From the NCBI RefSeq assembly GCF_007827795.1, contig NZ_VITI01000012.1, positions 62,001 through 126,000 of the forward strand: a DNA stretch of 64,000 nucleotides. The letters run 5' to 3'. A model generated the notes under the pieces. That model was not told the origin of the DNA and made no database searches. It saw only the letters and a list, made by a program, of their open reading frames with translations. Of the stretch, positions 1 through 6,918 are shown piece by piece (within the stretch, counting starts at the first letter, position 1; every line of letters starts with the position of its first letter). The stretch comes from Azospirillum brasilense. GTDB lineage: Bacteria; Pseudomonadota; Alphaproteobacteria; Azospirillales; Azospirillaceae. A program made the position numbers and the translations under genes.

Positions 1-101
1 ATCAGCCGGGATTCGAGCAGGTAGGCCTTGTCGCGGGTCAGGACCAGGCCGGAACGCTGCTTGAGCAGCGTGGAGAACATGTCGAAATCTTCGACTCTCA
101 T
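1..101 (-). CDS. cheR: Chemotaxis protein methyltransferase CheR, N-terminal fragment
   Basis: CheR methylates glutamates on chemoreceptors, using S-adenosylmethionine, in the adaptation branch of chemotaxis. Only the first 33 residues are inside the window; the gene runs off the left edge. The visible part (MRVEDFDMFSTLLKQRSGL, then K and the ESRL end) has the pattern of the CheR N-terminal helical domain. Its ATG overlaps the cheB stop codon by four bases (ATGA), which indicates translational coupling and makes it the last visible gene of the operon. Identification rests on position after cheB and on the short N-terminal pattern, so the catalytic domain is not seen. Confidence 0.85.
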   Translation of the reverse strand, partial: MRVEDFDMFSTLLKQRSGLVLTRDKAYLLESRL

Positions 102-1282
102 GCTGCCCTCGATGCGAACTTGCGGATGTAGGGACCGATTTCCTTGAGCGGCAGCACCGCGGAACAGATGCCGGCCTGGGCGACGGCGCCCGGCATGCCC
201 CACACGACGCTGGACGCCTCGTCCTGCGCGATCAGGGTGCCGCCGGCGTTCACCACCTCGGTGCAGCCCTTCAGCCCGTCCTGCCCCATGCCCGTCAGGA
301 TGCAGGCGAGAACCTTGCGCCCACCGAAGGCGCGGAGGATCGTCCGCATCATCGGGTCAACCGCCGGACGGCAGAAATTCTCCGGCGGGTCCTTGGTCAG
401 CGAAATCACGTTGGCGCCCGCGCGCTGGGTCACCAGCATGTGGAAGTCGCCCGGCGCGATGTAGCAGCGCCCCGACACGATCGGCTCGCCGTCCTTCGCC
501 TCCTGGGCGTTCAACCCGCATTGGCGGGTGATGTGCTCGGCCAGGATGGTGGTGAAGGTCGCCGGCATGTGCTGGGTGATCAGGATCGGCTGCGTGACGC
601 CGGCCTTCAGATGGGCCAGCACCTCGAACAGCGCCTGCGGGCCGCCGGTGGAACTGCCGATCGCGATCACGTCCGGCTTGACCTGCCCGGCGGAGCCGAC
701 GGCGGGGGCCGGGCGCAGCGTGACGGGCGGCGTCTCGCGCTTGAGAAAGGCGGCGGGCATCGGGGTCAACGGGCGCAGCTCGCCGCGGGTGCGGGACCCG
801 GCGCGCCGCGCGGCGGCGCCCAGCGCCTTGACCTTCGACACCAGCTCGCGCTTGAAGGCGTCCGCCCCGCCGATTTCGCGGGTGGAGGTCGGCTTGGGGA
901 TGTAGTCGGCGGCCCCTGCGGACAGGCAGCGCATGGAGATATCGGCCCCGCGCAGCGTCAGCGTCGAGGCCATGATGATCTTCACCTGCGGCGCCACCGC
1001 CAACAGCTTCGGGATGGCGGTCAGCCCGTCCATCACCGGCATCTCGATGTCGAGGACGATGACGTCGAGCGAGTTGCGCTGCAGGGCGTTGACCGCCATC
1101 TGGCCGTCGCCGACCGACGCGACCACGCGGATTTCGGTATCGCCTTCCAGCGCGCGGGTCAGAAGGCCACGAATGACGGCGGAATCGTCGACCACCATCA
1201 CCCGGACGGGGTCGCCACCGGCCGCACCGGTCGGATGCCCCGCCGGTGCGGGGGGAGGAGGTCTGCCGAAACGATCGGACAT
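98..1282 (-). CDS. cheB: Chemotaxis response regulator protein-glutamate methylesterase CheB
   Basis: CheB removes methyl groups from, and deamidates, chemoreceptors when its receiver domain is phosphorylated by CheA. The 394-residue protein has a receiver domain at about 26-145 (VDDS, phosphorylatable D78 in LDIEMP, K130 in IPKP), a linker, and a methylesterase domain at about 203-390. The catalytic triad is visible: S211 in GSSTGG, H238 in TQHMP and D334 in GMGQDG. The N-terminus has a proline-rich extension of about 25 residues before the receiver, so a later start is possible, although no better ribosome site was seen. It lies 54 bases after cheY and overlaps cheR by four bases. Confidence 0.97.
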   Translation of the reverse strand: MSDRFGRPPPPAPAGHPTGAAGGDPVRVMVVDDSAVIRGLLTRALEGDTEIRVVASVGDGQMAVNALQRNSLDVIVLDIEMPVMDGLTAIPKLLAVAPQVKIIMASTLTLRGADISMRCLSAGAADYIPKPTSTREIGGADAFKRELVSKVKALGAAARRAGSRTRGELRPLTPMPAAFLKRETPPVTLRPAPAVGSAGQVKPDVIAIGSSTGGPQALFEVLAHLKAGVTQPILITQHMPATFTTILAEHITRQCGLNAQEAKDGEPIVSGRCYIAPGDFHMLVTQRAGANVISLTKDPPENFCRPAVDPMMRTILRAFGGRKVLACILTGMGQDGLKGCTEVVNAGGTLIAQDEASSVVWGMPGAVAQAGICSAVLPLKEIGPYIRKFASRAA

Positions 1283-1336
1283 AACGCAATCAGCCTTTCA
1301 GGGTCGGAACGGTGCGCGGCGCGGTGGTCCCGCCGG

Positions 1337-1702
1337 TCACAGCAGCCCGACCTGCTGGAACTTGGTCTGGATGATGTCGCTGTCGAACGGCTTCATGATG
1401 TACTCGTTCGCCCCGGCGGACAGCGCCTCCTGGATGTGTGCGAGGTCGTTCTCCGTCGTGCAGAACACGACCTTGGGAAAATCCCCGCCGCTCATCTTGC
1501 GCAGACGGCGCAGAAACTCGATGCCGTTCATCACCGGCATGTTCCAGTCCAACAGGATGGCGTCCGGCATCTTATGCGCGCAGGCCTCCATGGCCTGTTT
1601 GCCGTCCTCCGCTTCGGTGCAGGCGAAGTGCAGCTCTTCCAGGATCTTCCGCGCGACCTTGCGGACCACGCGGCTGTCGTCGACGACCAGGCAAACTTTC
1701 AT
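1337..1702 (-). CDS. cheY: Chemotaxis response regulator CheY
   Basis: A single-domain receiver of 121 residues that accepts phosphate from CheA and carries the signal to the flagellar motor or to other targets. It shows the acidic pair in VVDDS, the phospho-acceptor D52 in LLDWNMP, the switch threonine at 82/83 in FCTTEN, and K104 in MKPFD. It sits between cheW and cheB in the same direction, 48 bases after cheW. The length is normal for CheY and there is no output domain. Which output it controls (motor switching or another behaviour) cannot be read from sequence, because alphaproteobacteria often carry several CheY paralogues. Confidence 0.96.
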   Translation of the reverse strand: MKVCLVVDDSRVVRKVARKILEELHFACTEAEDGKQAMEACAHKMPDAILLDWNMPVMNGIEFLRRLRKMSGGDFPKVVFCTTENDLAHIQEALSAGANEYIMKPFDSDIIQTKFQQVGLL

Positions 1703-1750
1703 GGTGAACGGGCCTCAGGCTTCGCTTTGCACACCGACCGGGGTTTCGCC

Positions 1751-2251
1751 TCAGGCCGCTTCCATCGTGGTGAAGTTCAGCAGACGCGGCACGTCCAGAA
1801 CCACCATGAGCTGACCGTTCAGGCGATAGATGCCCGTGGACACCTCGCGCCAGCGCGGGTCGAGGGTGGCCGGGTTGCGCTCGAAGTCATCATTGGAGAG
1901 GCTCAGCACCTCCCCCACCGAATCGACCATCAGGCTGTAGAGTTCGCCGCGCAGGTCCACCACGATGGACATGCCCGGCTTGTCCTTCGGGCGCGACGTC
2001 AGGCCGAGCCGCAGGCGCACGTCGATGGCGGTGACGATGCGCCCGCGCAGGTTCAGCGAGCCGGCGACCTCTGGCGGGGCCAGCGGGATGCGGGTGATCC
2101 TCTGGTGCCCCAGCACGTCCTGGACCTGCAGGACCGGGATGCCGAACAGCTGGTCGGCGATCGTCATGGTCACGTAGTCCTGGCTGCCACCGGAGGTGAT
2201 CTCGTCGCCCTTGGACTTCTTGGTGGTGGCGGGCAGCTTGGCGTTGCTCAT
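1751..2251 (-). CDS. cheW: Chemotaxis coupling protein CheW
   Basis: CheW links chemoreceptor tips to CheA in the membrane-associated signalling array. The 166-residue protein has a short charged N-terminal tail of about 25 residues and then one CheW domain. Typical landmarks are visible: the DQLFGIPV strand, a LNLRGRIVTAIDVR segment and SLMVDSVGEVL. Its ATG overlaps the cheA stop codon by four bases, so the two are probably translated in a coupled way and kept in stoichiometric balance. Gene order A-W-Y-B-R is the same as reported for the che1 operon of Azospirillum brasilense. Assigning it to that particular pathway is an inference. Confidence 0.96.
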   Translation of the reverse strand: MSNAKLPATTKKSKGDEITSGGSQDYVTMTIADQLFGIPVLQVQDVLGHQRITRIPLAPPEVAGSLNLRGRIVTAIDVRLRLGLTSRPKDKPGMSIVVDLRGELYSLMVDSVGEVLSLSNDDFERNPATLDPRWREVSTGIYRLNGQLMVVLDVPRLLNFTTMEAA

Positions 2252-5013
2252 GCGGCACCTTTCTGCTCGGACAGGGTCTGCTGCAGCGCGTACAGCAGCG
2301 CGTCACGGTCGAACTTGGCGACATAGTCGGTGAACCCGGCCTGACGGCCGCGGTCGAGGTCGCGCGGGGAGGCGTGGCTGGACAGGGCGACCATCGGCGT
2401 GCCGCTCCAGCGGGTGCCGCCCTGGCGGACCGCCTCGGCGAAGTCGAAGCCGCTCATCCCCGGCATCTCGATGTCGGAGACGATGACGTCGAAGTCCTCG
2501 CCCGCCTCGCAGAGCGCCAGCGCCTCGTTGGCGTTCTCCACGGCGGTGACGTCGTAGCCGGCGACCGACAGCAGCGGGGTCAGTAGGTTGCGGAAGAAGG
2601 GGCTGTCGTCGACCAGCAGAACGCGCTGCAGCGCCCTCTCCTCCTCGTACGCATCGGTCGAGGACGAGCCGAACCAATCCTTGTAGGCCTGGGTCAGGAA
2701 GAAGCCCGCGTCGAGCACGTCCGTCGCCTTGCCGGCGATGATCGCCGAGCCCATCAGGCCCGGACGGTCGGCGGTAAGCTGCACCACCAGACGCTCCTCC
2801 ACGATGTCGACGATCTCGTCGACGATCAGCCCCATCGAGCGGTCGCCGTCGGCGAAGACCAGAACCGGCTGGCGGCCTTCCTGGCCGATCATGAAGCCCG
2901 GATCGATCGGCACCAGCGGCATCAGCTTGCCGCGGTACTGGACCACCGGCATGCCGTTGGACGATTCGACGCTGGCGAGGTCCACATCCTCCAGGCGGGC
3001 GACCAGCGACAGCGGCACCGCCTTCGGCGCGCCGGCCCCGGCGCGGAACAGCAGGAGCGCCATCTTGTCCTCCTGGCGGGTCGCCTGGACGGAGGTCGCC
3101 TCCTTCGACGCGGTCTCGCCCATGGCCATCTCGCCGGTCGCCGACGCGATGCCGTTCGGGTCGAGGATCATGATGACCGAGCCGTCGCCGAGGATGGTGT
3201 TGCCCGAGAACATCTCGATGTGGCGCAGGATCGGCGCCACCGGCTTCACCACGATTTCCTCGGTGTCGAACACGCGGTCGACCATGATGCCGAAGGTGTA
3301 GGTGCCGACCTGCGTGACCACGATGAAGGTCTCGTCGGTCTTCTTCTCCCCGCCCTCCTGGTCGTCCAGCCGCAGCAGCTCCTGCAACGAGACCAGCGGC
3401 AGCAGGCGGTTGCGCAGGCGCAGGACCGGCGTGCCCTTCAGCCGCTCGATGGTGTGCTCGCTGTCGGCGGCGGCGCGCACCAGCTCGACCACGCTGATCT
3501 GCGGGATGGCGAAGCGCTCGCCGGCGCACTCCACGATCAGGGCGGAGACGATGGCCAGCGTCAGCGGGATCTTGATGACGAAGGTCGAGCCCTTGCCCTG
3601 CTGGGACTTGATCTCGATCGTGCCGCCGATCTTCTCGATGTTGGTCTTGACCACGTCCATGCCGACGCCGCGGCCCGACACGTTGGTGACCTTCGCCGCG
3701 GTCGAGAAGCCGGGCTTCATGATGAACTGGATGATCTGCTGATCGGACATCGCCGCCAGCTCGCCTTCCGAGGCCATCCCGTTCTGGATCGCCTTCTGCT
3801 TGATCCGGTCGATCGCCAGGCCTTTGCCGTCGTCCTGGATCTCGATGATGATGTGGCCGCCCTCGTGGTAGGCGTTCAGCGTGATCCGCCCGGTCTCCGA
3901 CTTGCCCGAGCGCACCCGGTCGGCGGGCACCTCCAGGCCGTGGTCGGCGGAGTTGCGCACCATGTGCGTCAGCGGGTCCTTGATCAGCTCCAGCACCTGA
4001 CGGTCCAGCTCGGTGTCGGCGCCGAGCATCTGGAGGTCGATCTTCTTGCCCAGTTCGTGCGACAGGTCGCGCACCAGGCGTGGCAGCTTGGCCCAGGCGT
4101 TGCCGATGGGCTGCATGCGCGTCTTCATGACGCCTTCCTGCAGCTCCGACGTCACGTGGTTCAGACGCTGCAGCGGGGCGGCGAACTCGCTCTCCTTCTG
4201 CGACCGCAGGATCTGGAGCAGCTGGTTGCGGGTCAGCACCAGCTCCGACACCATGGTCATCAGGTTTTCGAGCAGGTCCACGTTGACGCGGATGGTCTGC
4301 GCGGCGACCGCCGATTCCTTCGTCGCGGCCTCGCCGCCCGCACCGGCGCCGGACGCGGCGTCCGCGGCGGGAGCGGGCATCTTGGCGGCGGCGGGGACCG
4401 GATCGGGGTCCGGCACCACCAGATCGTGCGAGGGGGCGGGCTCTTCCGCCGGTTCCGCGGCGACCGGGGCCAGCGCGGTGCTGGTCGGGCCGGGCGTGGA
4501 ATTCCAGATCGCCTCAAGCTCGTCCAGCGTGAGGTTGCCCGAGGAGGCCGGGGCCACCTCCGCCGCCGCGACCGCGGGGGCCGGCGGGGGCTCCGGGGCC
4601 GGGGCGGGCTTGGCCGGGGCGGCGCCGGAGCCCAGCTTGCCTTCGGCGCACAGGTTCAGCCGCTCGATCAGCGGCAGATCGTCGCCCGGCGGCTCCGCCT
4701 CCGTCGCCTCCAGCACCGCCAGCAGGCTCTTGATGGTGTCCAGCGCCTGAAGGATCAGCGAGACCGCTTCCGGGTTGATGGTCAGTTCACCGTCGCGGAA
4801 CTTGCCCAACACGTTTTCCGAGGCGTGCGCGACCTTTTCCAGGCGCGGCAGGCCGAGGAAGCCGCAGGTGCCCTTGATGGTGTGCACAAGACGGAAGATG
4901 TTCGACAGAAGTTCCGGATTGTTGGGATTCTGCTCCAGACGGACCAGTTCCACGTCGAGAACCGACAGGTTCTCGTTGGTTTCCGTCAGGAATTCGGAGA
5001 GCAGATCATCCAT
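2248..5013 (-). CDS. cheA: Hybrid chemotaxis histidine kinase CheA with C-terminal receiver
   Basis: The central kinase of the chemotaxis array: it autophosphorylates and passes phosphate to CheY and CheB. The 921-residue protein starts with an HPt domain (H44 in VHTIKG). An Ala/Pro-rich linker (about 130-265) follows, with no recognisable CheY-binding P2 domain. Next come a dimerisation segment and an ATPase domain with N box (MVRNSADHG), G1 (DDGKG) and G2 (GRGVGM). Two consecutive CheW-like modules and a receiver from about residue 797 (VLLVDDS, SDIEMPG, VAKFD) complete it. I chose the ATG at 5013 because HPt homology begins there; an in-frame TTG at 5124 only adds low-complexity sequence. 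The receiver makes it a hybrid kinase. Confidence 0.96.
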   Translation of the reverse strand: MDDLLSEFLTETNENLSVLDVELVRLEQNPNNPELLSNIFRLVHTIKGTCGFLGLPRLEKVAHASENVLGKFRDGELTINPEAVSLILQALDTIKSLLAVLEATEAEPPGDDLPLIERLNLCAEGKLGSGAAPAKPAPAPEPPPAPAVAAAEVAPASSGNLTLDELEAIWNSTPGPTSTALAPVAAEPAEEPAPSHDLVVPDPDPVPAAAKMPAPAADAASGAGAGGEAATKESAVAAQTIRVNVDLLENLMTMVSELVLTRNQLLQILRSQKESEFAAPLQRLNHVTSELQEGVMKTRMQPIGNAWAKLPRLVRDLSHELGKKIDLQMLGADTELDRQVLELIKDPLTHMVRNSADHGLEVPADRVRSGKSETGRITLNAYHEGGHIIIEIQDDGKGLAIDRIKQKAIQNGMASEGELAAMSDQQIIQFIMKPGFSTAAKVTNVSGRGVGMDVVKTNIEKIGGTIEIKSQQGKGSTFVIKIPLTLAIVSALIVECAGERFAIPQISVVELVRAAADSEHTIERLKGTPVLRLRNRLLPLVSLQELLRLDDQEGGEKKTDETFIVVTQVGTYTFGIMVDRVFDTEEIVVKPVAPILRHIEMFSGNTILGDGSVIMILDPNGIASATGEMAMGETASKEATSVQATRQEDKMALLLFRAGAGAPKAVPLSLVARLEDVDLASVESSNGMPVVQYRGKLMPLVPIDPGFMIGQEGRQPVLVFADGDRSMGLIVDEIVDIVEERLVVQLTADRPGLMGSAIIAGKATDVLDAGFFLTQAYKDWFGSSSTDAYEEERALQRVLLVDDSPFFRNLLTPLLSVAGYDVTAVENANEALALCEAGEDFDVIVSDIEMPGMSGFDFAEAVRQGGTRWSGTPMVALSSHASPRDLDRGRQAGFTDYVAKFDRDALLYALQQTLSEQKGAA

Positions 5014-5348
5014 GTCGCGATCCCCACGCCCGCAATTGTATCCGTTTCCGGCCGGGCCGTCCGGAGGGCGGCGTGCGCGACGCCGCCGGTACGGGCCTTT
5101 CCAGCTATGGTGGGAGCCTGTCAAACACTGATTAAGAGAACCTTACCTCCTTCGATACCACTCTCGGGGCTCCGCCGTCTTGCCAAGCCAGCCGGCACAA
5201 GGTCACAGCCCGCAAGGCCGCTGCCGCGGCAGCGGCTTATGGCCGCCCGGCACGCGGTGCGCGAACACGACCAAGCGCCGCGCACCGGACCGGCGGCGGT
5301 TTGAAACACGTCGTCAATGCGCGGGTTGCGCCCCCGGCAGGGGCCGCG
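5014..5348. other. Intergenic region between chpT and cheA
   Basis: This 335-base stretch separates the chpT stop from the cheA start, both on the minus strand. It should hold the promoter of the che operon. The only clear signal is a near-consensus CtrA-type site at 5132-5146. The frame upstream of cheA is closed by a TAA at 5143-5145, so no extra N-terminal membrane domain can be added to CheA without a frameshift. No convincing small gene or RNA was seen. Confidence 0.6.
5132..5146. promoter_or_regulatory. Near-consensus CtrA-type site upstream of cheA
   Basis: The sequence reads TTAA, seven bases, then TTAC. The CtrA consensus in alphaproteobacteria is TTAA-N7-TTAA. It lies about 120-130 bases upstream of the cheA start, in a non-coding gap and next to chpT, whose product feeds phosphate to CtrA. 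One half-site deviates by one base, so this is a candidate only. Confidence 0.45.
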
Positions 5349-5993
5349 TCACCACTCCACGGTGAAGACCAGCCGGTCCGGTCCGGCCGGGGTGGCGGCG
5401 ACGCGGTAGCCGTCGTCCTCCGCGAATCGCCCGGTCATATAGGCGTGGATGCTGCGCGGGGTCAGGTCGGCGGCGGCCACCGTGCCGGCCAGCGCCGCCG
5501 CGGACTCGTCCTTCAGGGCGCCGGGCCGCCCGGCGGCGGTGATGATGAAGCGGCCCACCTGCTCGTCCCCCTCCGCAGCGACGGTGATGGTGCCACCGTG
5601 GGTCAGCGCCTCGTCGGCCAGGATGATGACGTTGAGCAACACCTTCGACGCACCGCGCTTGAAGGCGAGTTGATCGTTCGGCACCCCCGCCGGCCAGTCC
5701 AGCGAGGTGCGCCCGCCCTCCAGCAGCCCCTGCGCGGAGGAGCGGGTGTCGCCGAAGCCCTTCTGCTCCCGTCCGGCGAGGCCGTAGGCCAGCCGGAAGA
5801 CGCGCAGCCGCCGGTCGGCCTGCCCGGAGGAATGCTCGATCAGCTTCACCGCCTCGCCCATAAAGCCCCCGGCGGGCTCGTCCTCCATCTCCTCGATCAG
5901 TTCCAGCCCGTTGCGGATCGCTCCCACCGGGCTCACGAGGTCGTGGCAGATGCGGGAAGCGACAAGCTCGATCACGCGGATGTCCAGCGGCAC
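5349..5993 (-). CDS. chpT: ChpT-family histidine phosphotransferase
   Basis: In Caulobacter, ChpT relays phosphate from the hybrid kinase CckA to the response regulators CtrA and CpdR. This 214-residue protein has the expected layout: an N-terminal DHp-like helix pair with RICHDLVSPVGAI (H17 as phospho-acceptor), then a degenerate ATPase-like C-terminal domain. The start is a GTG at 5993 with GGAG seven bases upstream. An earlier in-frame ATG at 6107 would add about 38 residues of low-complexity sequence and has no such site. It lies upstream of cheA in the same orientation with a 335-base gap, so it is probably a separate transcript. The family call is firm; its partners are not in the window. 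Confidence 0.88.
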   Translation of the reverse strand: MPLDIRVIELVASRICHDLVSPVGAIRNGLELIEEMEDEPAGGFMGEAVKLIEHSSGQADRRLRVFRLAYGLAGREQKGFGDTRSSAQGLLEGGRTSLDWPAGVPNDQLAFKRGASKVLLNVIILADEALTHGGTITVAAEGDEQVGRFIITAAGRPGALKDESAAALAGTVAAADLTPRSIHAYMTGRFAEDDGYRVAATPAGPDRLVFTVEW

Positions 5994-6223
5994 GGGTGGT
6001 CTCCAGATCGTTGATGGCCGATGGTCGGCGAAGCGGCCGTCGGCCAAGGCCCGGACATGGGAACTTCCCCCGGCCGGGCGGCATTCTGTAGCATGCCGGT
6101 GCCCCATGGGGATGGCCGGCGACGTCGTTCGTTTGTATCATTCCAGGGGCGCGGATGCCGCCGCTTTTCCGCGGTCATCCCGCGAAAGCGATAACCGATT
6201 CCGGGGGATGGAGGAGACGCGGC

Positions 6224-6406
6224 ATGGACGATTCACTGGTTCCCGGTGCCTGGGTGCGCCACCCTGCCCGCCCCGACTGGGGTCTTGGACAGGTGCAGTC
6301 GGCCATCGGCGACCGCGTCACCGTGAACTTCGAGAATGCCGGGAAGCTGCTCATCAACACGTCGGTGGTCTCCCTGACCGTCACCGATCCGGACGACGCG
6401 CCGTGA
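6224..6406 (+). CDS. Small DUF3553 family protein
   Basis: A 60-residue protein matching the DUF3553 pattern: VRHP near the start, then WGLGQV, an IGDRVTVNF strand and GKLLI. This resembles the small beta-barrel modules found at the ends of some helicases and in CarD-like proteins, which suggests nucleic-acid or protein binding, but the function of the family is unknown. The ATG at 6224 is preceded by a good GGAGGAG ribosome site; an upstream in-frame ATG at 6155 lacks one. Its TGA overlaps the GTG of the cytochrome gene (GTGA), so the two are likely cotranscribed. Why a DUF3553 protein is coupled to a cytochrome is not evident. Confidence 0.82.
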   Translation: MDDSLVPGAWVRHPARPDWGLGQVQSAIGDRVTVNFENAGKLLINTSVVSLTVTDPDDAP

Positions 6407-6789
6407 ATGGAAGGTGGCCGCTGGCCGTCCTTCTCCTGCTGGCCGCCGGCAGCCCCGCGCTGGGCGACGACGCGCCCGATCCGGAGCGCGGCAAGACTTT
6501 GTTCCGCGCCTGCGCCTTCTGCCACACGCTGACGCCGGACGGCGGCAACCGCGCCGGCCCGACGCTATGGGGTCTGTTCGGGCGCCCCGCCGGTGCGGTG
6601 GAGGGCTACCACTACTCCCCGGCGCTGAAGGGCAGCGGCATCGTCTGGGACGAGGCGGCGGTGGCCCGGCTGTTCGAGATCGGCCCTGACGTGATGACCC
6701 CCGGCAGCAAGATGCCGATGCAGACCATCGCCAGCGCGTCCGACCGCCGGGATCTGGTCGCATACCTTAGGGAAGCCACGGCGCCGTAA
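6403..6789 (+). CDS. Periplasmic class I c-type cytochrome
   Basis: A small soluble electron carrier, likely periplasmic. The 128-residue precursor has a signal peptide (about 1-21, hydrophobic LAVLLLLAAG core) and one haem-binding motif CAFCH (C37, C40, H41). It also has GPTLWGLFGR, and a methionine in the MTPGSKMPM segment that would be the sixth haem ligand. This is the mitochondrial/cytochrome c2-like arrangement. The start is a GTG overlapping the stop of the DUF3553 gene; the frame is open much further upstream, but there it overlaps other genes. Its redox partner cannot be told from context, as no oxidase or dehydrogenase gene is adjacent. Confidence 0.92.
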   Translation: MNGRWPLAVLLLLAAGSPALGDDAPDPERGKTLFRACAFCHTLTPDGGNRAGPTLWGLFGRPAGAVEGYHYSPALKGSGIVWDEAAVARLFEIGPDVMTPGSKMPMQTIASASDRRDLVAYLREATAP

Positions 6790-6864
6790 ATCCGGATTGC
6801 GAGGCCTGCAAGCGGAATTGAGGAGCATGGCCCCGGACGAACCCCATCCCCATCTCTGTCTGTC

Positions 6865-6903
6865 GAACCCCCTTTCCGAGCCCCCTTTCCGAGCCCCCTT
6901 TCC
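6865..6903. repeat. Three 13-base tandem repeats in the leader of the acylase gene
   Basis: Three head-to-tail copies of a 13-base unit (GAGCCCCCTTTCC; the first copy has one change, GAACCCCC) end 15 bases before the ATG of the acylase gene. No clear Shine-Dalgarno sequence lies between the repeat and the ATG. Confidence 0.85.
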
Positions 6904-6918
6904 CAGCACTGGCCCCCG

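Noticed and set aside
440..2326. Long plus-strand open frame opposite cheB, cheY and cheW
   Set aside because: It is an antisense mirror of real genes in high-GC DNA: rich in Arg, His, Gly and Gln, no domain pattern, no ribosome site. The opposite strand shows clear Che families.
5014..5145. N-terminal membrane domain (TMX) for CheA, as described in Azospirillum brasilense CheA1
   Set aside because: The frame upstream of the CheA start is low-complexity and is closed by TAA at 5143-5145; no hydrophobic segments are present and chpT lies just beyond. From memory only, so the exact paralogue comparison is unverified.
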